DNA of 64,000 nucleotides from Xanthomonas euroxanthea (GCF_900476395.1 NZ_UIHB01000002.1:961126-1025125); one strand, 5' to 3'. Counted from the first letter of the stretch, positions 56,901-64,000 are shown. Numbers and translations are program-made. Notes: generated by a model not told the origin, from the sequence alone.

Positions 56901-58997
56901 GCTGGTGCCGCCGGTGTAGGCGTTGTTGCCGCTCAGCGTGAGGTCGCCCGCGCCGCTCTTGATCAGGCTGCCGCCACCGTTGATGGCACCGCTCAACGTC
57001 AGCGCCTGCGCGCCGGTCCAGTTCAACGGCCCGCCCAGGCTGATGCCGTTGGCCACCGTCAGTGGCGCACTGCTGCTGAGGTTGGACGCGCCAGTGACAT
57101 TCAAGGCACCGGTGCCCAGTGCCGAAGCAGTACCCAGTTGCAAGGTGCCCGATGCCAGCGTGGTGCCGCCAGTGAAGGTGTTGGTACCGCCGAGCGAGAG
57201 CGTGCCGGTGCCGGTCTTGTTGATGCCACCGGCACCGGCAAGCGTGCCGGTCAACGTGAGCGCGTTGCCGCTGGCGCCCACGCCCAGTGTGTTGGTCAGT
57301 GCAAAATTGTTGGCCAGGGTCAGCGGAGTGCTGGTCTCCAGCTGTCCACCGGCGGCGGTCACCGTGCCCGCTCCGAGCGCGGTGTTGGTTTCGATCAGCA
57401 GCGTCCCGGCACCCAGCGTCGTGCCCCCGGCGTAGGTGTTGTTGCCGCCAAGGGTGAGCGTGCCGGTGCCGATCTTGTTCAGCGCTCCGGCGCCACTGAC
57501 GCCGCCGCCGAGCCGCAGGTTGCTGGCACCGCCGATGCCGATGACGTTGTTGAGCACGAACGCGTTCGGCAGGTTGACGGCCGCACTCGCAAGTACGCTG
57601 CCGGCAGATGCGTTGACGGTGCCTGTTCCCAACGCGCTGTTGGTGCCCACGGTCAGTGACCCGCCGAGCAGGTTGACGCCGCCGCTGAAGGTATTGGTGC
57701 CGGTCAGGCCCAGCGCACCGGTACCGGTCTTGGTCAGCGCACCGGTGCCGTTGATGGGGCTGGCCACGGTCAACGCATTGGCGCCCTGCAAGGTCAGGCC
57801 ACCGGTGCCCAACGTGATGCCGGCGGCCGGCGACAGGCTCAGGCCGGCGGCTGCTGCCTCCAGCGCACCGCCGTTGGCGCTGATGGCAGTCCCCAGCTGC
57901 GCGGGATTGGCGAACTGCAATACGCCGCCATTGAGCGCGCTGCTGCCGAAGTTGCTTGCGCCTCCCACCGACCAGGTGCCGCTGTTGACGCGCAGGCTGC
58001 CGAAATTGATGTACTGCGCCGTGCTGAGCGTTCCTACGCCGGTGCTGCCGCTGCCGGTTCCGCTGGCCGAATTCTGCAGGATCAGCGTATTGGTACCGCC
58101 TGCACCGCCATCCACCACACCGGTCTGCGCAAAGCTCAGCAAGCCGCCTGGTCCAAGCAATTCGAGCGCCAGCCCGCCGCCGCTGTTGACGCTGCCGCCA
58201 GTCACCGCAGTGAAGGTATTGGTGCTGCCTGCCCCCAACGACACGCTGCCGTTGATGGTGCCGGAATTGACGAAGCTGTTACCGGTGGCCGAGCTCTGGA
58301 AGCCCACGCGCCCGTTGATGGTGCCGGTGTTGACCGCATTGACGGTACCGCCGCCGCTGACCGCAATCACCGGCGTATCCGCACTCAGGACCGACAGGTT
58401 CAACAACGCACGGCTATCGATCAGGCCGGCGTTGTTGATCTGCACGACGCCATTGCTGGCCGAGGTGATGCCGAGCGCCATACCGTCGAGATTGAGCAGG
58501 TTGGCACCAAGCACGCCGCCGGTGCCGTAAATCGCGCCGCCGGCGAGATTGTTGGCGGTCACCGCGGTGGAACTGGCATTGCCCATGGTGACGCCGGTGC
58601 TTAGCACCGACAACAGGCCAAGCACGGATGGATCGATCGTCCCGCTGTTGTTGAGGGTGGAATTGGTGCCGCTGAGCGCAACGGCGGTGCCGCCAAGCAA
58701 GCCGGCGGTCATTTGCGTGCCTGCCGCCACGTTGACAGTCAGGTTGTTGGTGCCGCTTGTGAAGCTATTGCTGGTGATTGGCAGCCCGGTGCAGGTGACG
58801 GTTGCGCCCGCTGCAGGAACCGCGGGCGTGCATGCTCCCCAGGCCAGCATCGGGGCGGCCACTCCCACCGCCAGGACGACAAGGTTCGACACACTGCGGC
58901 GGGTTGCCCCGGACTTGCGCCGCCGACGCACCAGTTCGTGCGTCACGACCCAATTGCCAATTGCTGCGTTCCAGACCAGCGCAAATGCACGATTCAT
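47967..58997 (-). CDS. Giant repeat autotransporter adhesin (ESPR/PATR type)
   Basis: The protein has 3676 residues. The N-terminus (MNRAFALVWNAAIGNWVVTH) is an ESPR, the extended signal region of very large autotransporters, followed by a signal core ending near AWGA. The passenger contains about 28 autotransporter-associated beta-strand repeats (consensus GTGxLTLxGxNxYTGGTxLxxGTL), expected to form a long beta-helix, plus two copies of a longer unit around VQFWDG...DGG (about 52.2 and 53.8 kb). The last 290 residues are a 12-strand-type outer-membrane barrel ending GGQVTWGWNF. An 834-bp-period internal duplication lies at 49.9-51.3 kb. Adhesion or biofilm function is inferred from the family. 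Large open frames on the opposite strand are codon-bias shadows. Confidence 0.92.
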   Translation of the reverse strand: MNRAFALVWNAAIGNWVVTHELVRRRRKSGATRRSVSNLVVLAVGVAAPMLAWGACTPAVPAAGATVTCTGLPITSNSFTSGTNNLTVNVAAGTQMTAGLLGGTAVALSGTNSTLNNSGTIDPSVLGLLSVLSTGVTMGNASSTAVTANNLAGGAIYGTGGVLGANLLNLDGMALGITSASNGVVQINNAGLIDSRALLNLSVLSADTPVIAVSGGGTVNAVNTGTINGRVGFQSSATGNSFVNSGTINGSVSLGAGSTNTFTAVTGGSVNSGGGLALELLGPGGLLSFAQTGVVDGGAGGTNTLILQNSASGTGSGSTGVGTLSTAQYINFGSLRVNSGTWSVGGASNFGSSALNGGVLQFANPAQLGTAISANGGALEAAAAGLSLSPAAGITLGTGGLTLQGANALTVASPINGTGALTKTGTGALGLTGTNTFSGGVNLLGGSLTVGTNSALGTGTVNASAGSVLASAAVNLPNAFVLNNVIGIGGASNLRLGGGVSGAGALNKIGTGTLTLGGNNTYAGGTTLGAGTLLIETNTALGAGTVTAAGGQLETSTPLTLANNFALTNTLGVGASGNALTLTGTLAGAGGINKTGTGTLSLGGTNTFTGGTTLASGTLQLGTASALGTGALNVTGASNLSSSAPLTVANGISLGGPLNWTGAQALTLSGAINGGGSLIKSGAGDLTLSGNNAYTGGTSLNTGRLVVGANAALGTGTLTASGGELDATAAATLGNTIALTGTLGVGSSGNAVNLTGAIGGTGALTKLGTGTLTLGGLNTYTGGTNLNAGTLQVASGTALGTGALNVTGNAALQNTAATSLSNAIALTPGALTLSGAQALTLSGAVSGTGSLVKSGSGDLTLSGNNLYSGGTTLSAGKLTVGSDTALGVGALNAAAGTTLDTATVSTLANAIALAGLVDVGGSNALTLSGAITGVGSLDKLGPASLTLAGNNSYTGGTRLSAGSLILGSDTALGLGTLTVGGGLLDSTAARAFANNVALEADLQLGGSQDLTLTGAVSGVGGIVKDGGAALTLAGSNSFAGGVDLNAGALLLGNGAALGTGALTAADGTQLQATAATTIGNAVVLNGALSLTGNNDLGVTGIVSGVGSLIKQGAGALTLTGNNVYTGGTLLDTGTLVVGSDTALGTGALTAADGTQLTASTAVTLQNAVNVAGQLGIDGQNLTLDGVVDGAGSLIKNGTQTLTLNGSNTWAGGLQLQGGAVVVGSDTALGLGTLSAAAGTTLDASTAVTLGNALALNGALTLPGTQDITLNGVISGTGSLDKQGAATLTLANANTFSGGVALDAGRLVLGNDTALGVGALLVGGPAELDATAALTLGNAVQLNDQLTLIGSNDLGLNGAITGTGSLIKNGATTVSLNAGNSYSGGTTLTAGTIAVGANDALGTGSLSVVGNAALSNAIAVALGNDIALGAALTVDNGADMLVSGNISGTGDLIKTGAGTLTLNGSNSYTGPLAIQAGTLVASTAASLGNASNVDVAAGAVLNLSTGGLITALSGAGNVTTDAGGTLQLGGGDFAGSLGGGGSLDKVGAGTVRLLGSSAIGGATQVSGGTLDVIGSLDTSALNVALGGSLTGTGTTGSVASNVTIADGGRLALSSGSSLSVGGLTLAPGAFLDVALAAPSTTRLLAVNGDLTLDGTLNITDLGGFGTGVYRLIDYTGLLTNNGLAIGLFPGSVDLSQLALQTAIGQQLNLVVTAPGSIVQFWDGVQTTANGTVDGGAATWGAATNWTTQDGTANSTWQGDFAVFAGSAGTVGVAGTQDIGGLQFVTDGYQLTDAGAGGLAVTAPLTAIRVDPGATATIDVAISGSGGVEKLDTGTLVLDAANSYTGGTALSGGTLVLGDAQALGSGALTAATGTSLDSNQALALGNAVALTGALTLVGSNDLSLSGPISGAGSLIKNGTSTLTLDGANSYVGGSVLNAGTLAVGSNTALGVGSLSVLGNATLSNAIALALGNNVNLGADLTIASADDLALTGVLSGAGAVTKTGLGTLTLSGGNTFTGPVSVQAGVLATAAPGALGNTNAVDVAAGAGLSLGSNAALGAVTGQGNVAVLGGNTLQLGANNVGSTFAGSLSDAGNLDKVGTGTLQLTGTSALGGTTQVTAGTLDVDGTLASAGGLTVGSGGSLSGSGVVDAAVTVSDGGRLVVSSGAVLTTGSLSLAPNATLDAFLGVPSQTGVLAVNGDLTLDGTLNITDIGGFGTGVYRLIDYTGGLTDNGLGVGTLPGNVDPAQLTLQTALAQQVNVVLVSPGSNVQFWDGAQTIANGSIDGGAGIWAAGPSNWTSIDGLSNGNWQNSFAVFAGTAGNVGVQGTQGITGMQFASDGYVLSDAGAGAVSANAATTIIRVDPGVTGTIDVGIGGTGTLQKLDTGTLVLGAANTYTGGTALGGGTLVLGDAQALGTGTLTAAAGTSLDTDQALAVGNAVVLDGAVTLLGSNDLALTGAISGAGGVIKAGASTLTLSGNNSYTGGTVLSDGTLSIGSNAALGTGTLAVVGDAVLTNPVAAAVGNALTLGAALRVDNPANLTLAGDIGGSGALIKTNTGTLTLDGSNGYSGGTTVNAGTLVGDSASLQGAIVDNATLAFNQLADGVFTGSITGTGSVIKDGAGALLLNGANGYTGGTTITAGTLIGDTTSLQGDIANNAALVFNQDTGGVYAGTLSGTGSLQKAGTGALQLLGPNTYTGGTVISAGSLIGNSTSLQGNIVDNATLVFDQASDGVFAGAVSGTGSVVKQGAGALTLAEASSYSGGTALASGSLVLGDAQALGTGTLTAAIGTTLDTDQALTVANAVELTGAVAVAGSNDLTLTGPVTGTGGLIKNGASTLTLDGSNSYSGGTTVNAGTLVGDSASLQGAIVDNATLAFNQLADGVFTGSITGTGSVIKDGAGALLLNGANGYTGGTTITAGTLIGDTTSLQGDIANNAALVFNQNTAGVYAGTLSGTGSLQKAGTGALQLLGPNTYTGGTVISAGSLIGNTTSLQGNIVDNATLVFDQASDGVFAGAVSGTGSVVKQGAGALTLVAPNTYSGGTTIASGSLIGTTTSLQGNIVDNATLVFDQAGDGTFAGNITGSGTVIKNGAGALTLDGVNAYLGGTTINAGTVIGDTDSLQGNIANNSALVFQQASNGTYAGILSGSGSLLKDGVGTLLVTANSGGFTGPITVAAGTLSVGNPANPGAALGGPVTVGPGGTLTGSGSVGGLSSGGTVAIGGGVGTISVGGDATLGSGSTLQVTPGAGGAVTPISVGGAATLAPGSTLQLVRATDLPLFTEIPVINAAGGLTGQFGSVVSDYAFVSPNVSASATALSVSFGRNTEAMVDAVTAPNQQAAAAAVDGLPTTSPVYQAVVRLPDDPQAISTAFASLSGESHASTATALLDSRFLQSGVGNHLRGDTQDARVGDTTVWITGRSLPNRVDGDANAASVRREDNGIMAGAERRIGERTVVGIAVGNQDIETRSRESLDRSDIDGTHAGIYGQADWSAFALQASVDYADYSVDSSRRVMLPDVLEERLTSDYDAKAITVSMEAAWNLRTGNAVYSPFVAADYTHLKTDGFNERGGVAGLLVDSAKDEYTTSTVGLRGRWQLGPAAGVYASVGWRHAFGDRAVQRSAGFIGTGSQFSVQSVTLAKNAVVGELGVSLITSPNSRMALSLQGLNGDGQTAYGGQVTWGWNF
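49917..50498. repeat. Internal duplication in the giant autotransporter, copy A
   Basis: This block of about 580 bp recurs at 50751-51332 with an exact 834-bp (278-codon) offset and only scattered single-base differences, far closer than the other repeats of the gene. It encodes several beta-strand repeat units, including VFAGAVSGTGSVVKQGAG. Confidence 0.8.
50751..51332. repeat. Internal duplication in the giant autotransporter, copy B
   Basis: Second copy of the block at 49917-50498. The in-frame period keeps the reading frame, so the passenger was lengthened by a recent duplication or by recombination between repeats. Confidence 0.8.
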
Positions 58998-59752
58998 TTT
59001 ATTCCCCCTGTATCGCCGTGCAGAGACTCACGCACACACACGCGCTCTCCAACAGCAGAAAGTTGATTTACTGTCGAGTCGGTTTAAAGCAATTAAAGCT
59101 GCGCCCGCTTTTATCGTCCTGCGGATGAGTGCGTTTAATACCACTCCATGCGAACAATAGTGGGAGATTAATAAGAAAATCGCCACGCTTGAAACTGTGC
59201 TGAATATCACTAACCACAACACTGCCCACGACGCACGTCGAAATTGTCGATTGGTTTGCTCGTGCCCGCCAACGCTCTCCAGCCGCCTCATGCGACGGTC
59301 GCCGCACGTCTGCCTGGTTGTATCTCGCTAAAAAACTGGCATTTTTTCGCATACGGAGCGAACCATGCCTGGAAGAGTCCGAATACCTGACGGCGATTTG
59401 ATGCGGCCACCGAGCTGCTGGCGAACCGGGCCATTTGATTGACGATCGCGCACTTGATGCTGCGCTGCAGGAGCACTTTCCGGCATCGGCTAGCACACTC
59501 TGCCGATGAATGAGTCCGCTTTCATCATTAAGACCACCGCCAACCGTCGACGCCGATCAGCGATTACGGTATTTGTGTGCAGGCGTTCCGCCGGTCCGGT
59601 TTATTGTCGTGTTCGATAGTGCGGACGGAGTTTATTGAAAGCGGGCCGGATTGCTTCAGCGGCGTGACACCGGATGATCGTCACCTGTCGATGACCTCGG
59701 TTTGTTTCTAGTAGCCATGCGGTGTGTGATGTTCAACACGGAATCTGACGAC
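58998..59752. other. Intergenic region between the giant autotransporter and the EAL gene
   Basis: About 750 bases, lower in GC than the flanking genes, containing the promoters of two divergent genes. Short frames on both strands lack domains. No regulatory motif could be assigned with confidence. Confidence 0.5.
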
Positions 59753-61537
59753 ATGACGCTTGCTTTGGACCCCAAACGGCAGGAACAGCACTTCGACTGG
59801 TCAGGCGTGCCGATCGACCTGGGCGGCATGGAGCCGCTCGATCAGATCGCGCGCCTGCTCTGCCATGCACTGGTTGCGCCCGCGGCTGCATTGACCATCG
59901 TCGAAGGTGGTCGCGTGCGCGTGCTGGCGGCGCGCGGCATCAGTACCGAGCATGTCGAGCAAGCCATCGAACTGTGCCGGCATGCGTCTGCCGCGGCCAA
60001 CGGGGTGAGGGAACTGATCGAACCTGCCGCACTTGCGCCGATCCAGTTGGGCGACGCTGCCTTTCCGGGCCTGCCGGCACGGTTTATCGCGTGCGTCCCG
60101 GTGGGTGCGCCGCAGACCGGCGTGTCCGGCACCTTGTGCGTGATCGACACGCGTGAGCGTCTCCTGGCCAGCCAGGAACACCAGCAGCTGTTGATGTTCG
60201 CCAACGTGGCAGCGGCGCAGCTGGAGCTGCAGTTCGGTGCCGGGCGGCGCGAACCGCATAGCGGCTTGCTCAATGCACGCCAGCTGCAGTCGGATCTGGA
60301 TGCCCTCGCCTTCGGCAGCCACTGCGTGCCCACCATTGCCGCCTTCATCGAGGTCTATGACACCCAGGCGGCCAATGAAGCGCGTCAGGCGCTGGGCATG
60401 CAGCCACTGGAGGAACTGGTGCGCCACGCCAGCTATGTGCTGACGCGCGCATTGCGCGGCAAGGCCACCGTCTATCACGTGGCACCGATGCGTTTTGCGT
60501 TCTTCCTGTTGAATTCCGCGCCCGACGAGATGGAGGACCTGTTGCTCGATCTGCGCGACATGTTGCATGCACCAATGGATGCGGCCGGCATCCCGATGTC
60601 GTTGACCTTTCATGCGGGCGTGGTGCGCTTTGCACCGCAGCAGCCGGACACCAACGATGTCATGCGCAAGGGGCTGGTGGCGCTGGGCGATGCGATCAGC
60701 AACCACGCCATCGTGTGCTGGTACAGCGCCTCCCACGACGATGCGATCCAACGCTCGTACCGGCTGGCGCTGGACGCCGAAAAGGCCCTGGAAGCCGGTG
60801 ATTTCCGCCTGGTCTTCCAGCCCCGGATCAATCTCGAGGACCTGTCGGTGACCGGCTTCGAGGCACTGCTGCGCTGGCGGCATGCCAGCCTGGGCCCGAT
60901 CGGCCCGGACGAATTCATCCCGCTGTTCGAAAAGACCGCCCTGATGTGCACCGTCACCAACTGGGTGATCGAGCACGCGTTGGTGCAATTGGCCAGCTGG
61001 CGCGCGCAGGGCCTGGATTTTTCCATGTCGATCAATCTGTCCTCGCGCGATTTCGGCAACCTCAATCTTGCCGCAGACCTCATCCACCGCTGCCGGGAAC
61101 TGGCCATTCCCACCCAGCGGATCGAGCTGGAAATCACCGAGGGCCGCTGGCTGCGCAGCAATGTGGAGGCGGTGCCGCGACTGCGCACCCTGCGCGACGC
61201 CGGCGTCAGTGTGGCCATCGACGACTTCGGCACCGGCTACAGCAACTTCGGTTACCTCACCGAGCTGCCGGTCAACGTCCTCAAGCTCGATCGCTCGTTG
61301 GTGACCGGCATCGCCACCAAGGCCGGCATGCAGATGCGCGCCGAGGCGGTGGTACGCCTGGCCAGTGCGCTGGGATATCGCACCGTGGCAGAAGGCATCG
61401 AACACGCCGACGAAATTGCACTGCTGCGCAGTTGGGGATGCGACGAAGCACAGGGGTATCTGCTGGCCCGGCCGATGGAGGCGGAGCTGGTCGCCGCGTA
61501 TGTGGCAAACGCGGTGGCCGAGCAGCGCTTGCCGTGA
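59753..61537 (+). CDS. GAF / degenerate GGDEF / EAL cyclic-di-GMP protein
   Basis: The protein has 594 residues from ATG 59753 (CGGA upstream); ATGs at 59729 and 59717 are possible. Residues about 15-165 look like a GAF sensor (LTIVEGGRVRVLAARGI, SGTLCVIDTRERL). The following GGDEF-like domain has lost its signature: the site reads PMRFAFFL instead of GGDEF, so no cyclase activity is expected. The EAL domain (about 350-590) keeps its catalytic set: EALLRW, SINLSSRDF, ELEITEG, AIDDFGTGYSNF, VLKLDRSLV, AEGIEHADE and QGYLLARP. It should be a c-di-GMP phosphodiesterase tuned by GAF and the dead GGDEF domain. Confidence 0.88.
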   Translation: MTLALDPKRQEQHFDWSGVPIDLGGMEPLDQIARLLCHALVAPAAALTIVEGGRVRVLAARGISTEHVEQAIELCRHASAAANGVRELIEPAALAPIQLGDAAFPGLPARFIACVPVGAPQTGVSGTLCVIDTRERLLASQEHQQLLMFANVAAAQLELQFGAGRREPHSGLLNARQLQSDLDALAFGSHCVPTIAAFIEVYDTQAANEARQALGMQPLEELVRHASYVLTRALRGKATVYHVAPMRFAFFLLNSAPDEMEDLLLDLRDMLHAPMDAAGIPMSLTFHAGVVRFAPQQPDTNDVMRKGLVALGDAISNHAIVCWYSASHDDAIQRSYRLALDAEKALEAGDFRLVFQPRINLEDLSVTGFEALLRWRHASLGPIGPDEFIPLFEKTALMCTVTNWVIEHALVQLASWRAQGLDFSMSINLSSRDFGNLNLAADLIHRCRELAIPTQRIELEITEGRWLRSNVEAVPRLRTLRDAGVSVAIDDFGTGYSNFGYLTELPVNVLKLDRSLVTGIATKAGMQMRAEAVVRLASALGYRTVAEGIEHADEIALLRSWGCDEAQGYLLARPMEAELVAAYVANAVAEQRLP

Positions 61538-61661
61538 TGCGATCTGTTCGATGCGCGCCATGTGCGCGCATCTGCAGTGATCGATGCGCGCAGTACCGCC
61601 CTCGCCTCCTGCAGTGGGACACGTGGCAACGCAGCGCGCATGCTGCGTTGCCACGCGGCGA

Positions 61662-62360
61662 TCAACTCAGATCGTGCAGGTCCTTGCCCAGCGGCGGACC
61701 AAGCGTCCAGTCGGAAAAACGCACCTTCAGCCCGGCACGCTCCGGCGTGCAGCACATCGGCCCGACCTGATATGCCTCGGCAACGGGAAACGGGCAAAGC
61801 CTCACCAGCGGCCAGGTCTTTCCGTCGGCCGATACCTGCAGACGCAGGACGCCGTCGGCAACGGTGGCGCGGATCCAGAAATCCTTGGGGTCGCCTTCGT
61901 AGGGGCCGGTCGCCCAATCGGAGACCGGGTTGGTCAACACGCTGCTGAGCATCGCACGGCCATCGCTGAGCTCGATGCCCGCCTTGACCCAATGCTGCTC
62001 GTCCACGCGCACCATGATGCCGGCCTGATCGTAGAGCGACTCGTATTGCGCGCGCACCCGCAGCTGTGCAGTGAAGCGCGCCGCGGCGGTGAGGCCGAGA
62101 AAATGCCCGCTATCGCGGATAAACCCGTAATGCGTCTTGCGCCAGAAATCGGTGGCCTTGTCGGTGACCACATCCAGTGTGCCGCCGTCGATCGCGACGG
62201 TGCGTGGCCGATTGAGCCAGCTGCCATCCTGCCACTGCGTGTGCTGTGCCATCGTGTTCTCCGTGTTGGGTTGCCTGGCAAGCACGCCGCCGCTGATGGC
62301 CATTCCCATCGCGCCGCCCAGCAGGCGTCTGCGTGCACTGTCTATCGCATCGTGGGTCAT
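61662..62360 (-). CDS. DUF1349-family concanavalin-like protein with Tat-like leader
   Basis: The protein has 232 residues from the ATG at 62360 (GGAAG 8 bp upstream). The leader SARRRLLGGAMGMAISGGVL has twin arginines and a hydrophobic stretch, suggesting export. The body matches DUF1349, a concanavalin-A-like jelly roll (DVVTDKATDFWRKTHYGFIR, AGIMVRVDEQHWVKAGIELS, DFWIRATVADGVLRLQVSAD). Family members are linked to carbohydrate binding, but no activity is assigned. It converges with the EAL gene. Confidence 0.82.
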   Translation of the reverse strand: MTHDAIDSARRRLLGGAMGMAISGGVLARQPNTENTMAQHTQWQDGSWLNRPRTVAIDGGTLDVVTDKATDFWRKTHYGFIRDSGHFLGLTAAARFTAQLRVRAQYESLYDQAGIMVRVDEQHWVKAGIELSDGRAMLSSVLTNPVSDWATGPYEGDPKDFWIRATVADGVLRLQVSADGKTWPLVRLCPFPVAEAYQVGPMCCTPERAGLKVRFSDWTLGPPLGKDLHDLS

Positions 62361-62493
62361 CCAGTGTCTTCCATGCATTTGACGAACTGCATAGTCTAGC
62401 CGCGCAGTGGGTCAACGCGCATGCGCTTGCGCAGCGGTGCAGATGCTGACGTCGCCGTGGCGGCAGCTCCGATGCGCGTTGCCGGCCCGTGTG

Positions 62494-63414
62494 TCAGTGA
62501 TGTGCGAGCGCGTAGTCCAACGCCGCGCAGATGGCCGCCACCTGCGCGGCATTGCACTGCGCAGGTGTCGCGCGTGGGCTGTCCGGATACACCTCGGTGG
62601 TGGTGCGATACCGTGCGCCGGTGACGCCTGCGCACAAACCCAGACGCCGCACCGGGTAATTGATGACGCCATGCGCGACCACCGCTGCGCCGATGATCTG
62701 GCCGTTTGCATCGGCAGGTGCGATATGGGTGACCTCGGCGACGGCGGCAATGATTGCCTGCTGAAACTGCGGTTGCGGATCTTCGCTGTCGCCCACCAGG
62801 TAGAAGCCATCGGGAATGCTGCCAGGCACGAAGTCGACGCCGTCACGTGCGGCCAGGGCCGGGCGAAATTCGCTTTCGTCGCTGTCGGTGGTTTCGTGCA
62901 GGTCGATGTGCACCAGCGCCTGCCCGGCCACTGCGGCGACCAGCTGCATCAATGCCGCCGACTCGGCGGCCGGGCTGTCCGGGCGAAACGCACGATTGGG
63001 GTCGATGGCCTCGGCATTCCAGCGCTGGACCCGCTCGTAGCCCCACGGATTGACACAGGGCGCCACCAGCAGATTGAGCTTGCCTGCGTAGGCTGCGGCA
63101 CGGTGCTGCAGGAATTGCAGCGCACCTTGCACGCCGCTGGTTTCGTAGCCATGCACGCCACCGGTCACCAGCGCCCAGGGCAACGCGGCGTCCCAGCCGG
63201 CGCTGCGCAGCGCAATCAGCGGATAGTGCTCGGACGCCGCCTGGATCGTTCCGTAAGGCACGCGCTCGAGGCTGGCATTCAGCGCATCGATCACCTGCAC
63301 CACATCCGTCGCATGACTGCGCTGACGCCGCTGGCGTGCCCGCCATGCGGCGCGTTCTGCATCGCCCCAGGGTTGCCCTGCAATGCCGATCGGATACGCC
63401 ATGCGGTCTGTCAT
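62494..63414 (-). CDS. M14-family zinc carboxypeptidase / deacylase-like protein
   Basis: The protein has 306 residues from the ATG at 63414; an ATG at 63402 is an alternative, and the frame upstream is not coding. Zinc ligands of the M14/succinylglutamate-desuccinylase group are visible: HxxE in TGGVHGYETSGV, His in ALVHIDLHETTDSD, and the catalytic Glu in RTTTEVYPD. No signal peptide is seen, so it is cytoplasmic. The substrate may be a peptide or an acylated amino acid. Confidence 0.83.
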   Translation of the reverse strand: MTDRMAYPIGIAGQPWGDAERAAWRARQRRQRSHATDVVQVIDALNASLERVPYGTIQAASEHYPLIALRSAGWDAALPWALVTGGVHGYETSGVQGALQFLQHRAAAYAGKLNLLVAPCVNPWGYERVQRWNAEAIDPNRAFRPDSPAAESAALMQLVAAVAGQALVHIDLHETTDSDESEFRPALAARDGVDFVPGSIPDGFYLVGDSEDPQPQFQQAIIAAVAEVTHIAPADANGQIIGAAVVAHGVINYPVRRLGLCAGVTGARYRTTTEVYPDSPRATPAQCNAAQVAAICAALDYALAHH

Positions 63415-63785
63415 TCCAGGTGCCGTCCATTGAAAAGACGGCCAGGGTAAGCGCTTCACGCTGGGTGGTCCATTCGGCGGCTGGCGCGATGCCCATGGCC
63501 CGCAAGGCCGAGTCCGGTTGCAGGCTGGCGCTGCTGAAAACTCTGCAGCGGATGCAAATCCTGCATTCGCTTGCGAAAACACAGCAGGCAATTGCGAAAT
63601 ATTTCCCTGCAATCGATAGCGTGCGCACGGCAATCAGTGAAAAAACTTCCGACACCCCGGTGATGCATTGCACATCAACATCTGCGTCACGTCTGGAACA
63701 ACTCAAGCAAGGCGAAAGTCGTCGAACACGCTGCGCAGCTGCAATCGATTGTTCATGCCTTTCTGGTGGCCTGGCGGCCACGTCC
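63415..63785. other. Intergenic stretch without a supported gene
   Basis: About 370 bases between the M14-type gene and the terminator of the KGG gene. Nothing recognisable apart from what must be the promoter of the minus-strand M14 gene. Confidence 0.5.
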
Positions 63786-63826
63786 GCAAAACGACGCAGG
63801 CCCCGCACGTCGCGTGCAGGGCCTGC
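63786..63826 (-). terminator. Rho-independent terminator of the KGG-repeat gene
   Basis: A long stem (GCAGGCC... paired with ...GGCCTGC at 63796-63802 and 63820-63826, with GCACG/CGTGC inside) is followed on the minus strand by GTCGTTTTGC. It lies 50 bp after the stop at 63876. Confidence 0.7.
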
Positions 63827-63875
63827 GGTCCCGCTGCAGCAAGAACGGCGCGCCGGATGCGCGCCGCACTCTTGC

Positions 63876-64000
63876 CTAGACGGCCTCTTCCTGAGGTTTG
63901 GCCTGCTTGGAACGCCCCCCCTTGCTGCCGATCCGCGACATGTGATCGCGATCGCGGCTCACGGCCTGGCCGCCCTTGCGGCCCGCTTCGCGTGCTTCGT
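63876..64000 (-). CDS. KGG-repeat stress protein (5' end outside window)
   Basis: About 41 C-terminal codons are visible, ending at the TAG at 63876-63878. The sequence GRKGGQAVSRDRDHMSRIGS followed by KGGRSKQ has two copies of the G-x-K-GG motif of the general stress (con-10/GsiB-like) family, small hydrophilic proteins induced by stress. Start and upstream signals are beyond the window. Confidence 0.82.
   Translation of the reverse strand, partial: EAREAGRKGGQAVSRDRDHMSRIGSKGGRSKQAKPQEEAV

Noticed and set aside
48500..58530. Long + strand open frames (up to 835 codons) opposite the giant autotransporter
   Set aside because: They are low-complexity Ala/Pro/Val or Gly/Gln-rich mirrors of the repeat-encoding strand, lack starts with ribosome-binding sites and domains, and arise from the GC3 bias of the real gene.

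Overview
The window looks like a high-GC gammaproteobacterial plant-associated genome, most likely Xanthomonas. The basis is gene content and style (ESPR-type giant autotransporter, S8 autotransporter protease, bestrophin plus universal stress protein, sorbosone-type dehydrogenase, KGG stress protein) and strong GC3 bias that creates long antisense shadow ORFs. The species cannot be fixed from the sequence alone.

Positions 1-14.7 kb form an accessory defence and conflict island. It opens inside an E2-E1 ubiquitin-like conjugation protein followed by a JAMM/JAB isopeptidase, two tandem cyclic-nucleotide-binding TIR effectors and a class III nucleotide cyclase, all on the + strand and tightly spaced. 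This reads as a Pycsar antiphage operon (cyclase plus PycTIR effectors) carrying the ancillary conjugation and deconjugation pair known from type II CBASS. The cyclase is broken by a one-base frameshift near 4320. Next come an AraC-family remnant, then an unrecognised two-gene module (a protein with a HEPN-like Rx4H motif plus a Schlafen/AlbA_2 protein). The module sits between two exact 17-bp direct repeats and is followed by an IS3-type transposase scrap. The island ends with a secreted Rhs protein with a HExxH metallopeptidase toxin tip and an overlapping lipoprotein that is its probable immunity partner.

Positions 14.4-43.9 kb are mostly metabolic and regulatory. They hold an RDD membrane protein; an operon of a hydrolase/gluconate-dehydrogenase-small-subunit fusion, a GMC oxidoreductase and an SDR; a two-component system divergent from bestrophin and Usp genes; a LysR/NmrA pair; an acetyltransferase; and a chemoreceptor with a CheR-docking tail. 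These are followed by a Gfo/Idh/MocA oxidoreductase; a MarR-monooxygenase operon with an operator-like inverted repeat; a four-gene operon (acyl-CoA dehydrogenase, PIG-L deacetylase, NodS-like methyltransferase, GT2) that may build a modified glycoconjugate; a lone receiver domain; a thermonuclease; a sugar dehydrogenase with a small membrane partner; and a decayed beta-lactamase-family gene.

Positions 44.9-59 kb hold two convergent autotransporters sharing one bidirectional terminator: an S8 protease autotransporter (+) and an 11-kb, 3676-residue repeat adhesin (-) with a recent 834-bp-period internal duplication. Positions 59.7-64 kb carry a GAF/degenerate-GGDEF/EAL protein, a DUF1349 protein, an M14-type carboxypeptidase and the end of a KGG-repeat stress protein. 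No rRNA, tRNA or CRISPR array was recognised.
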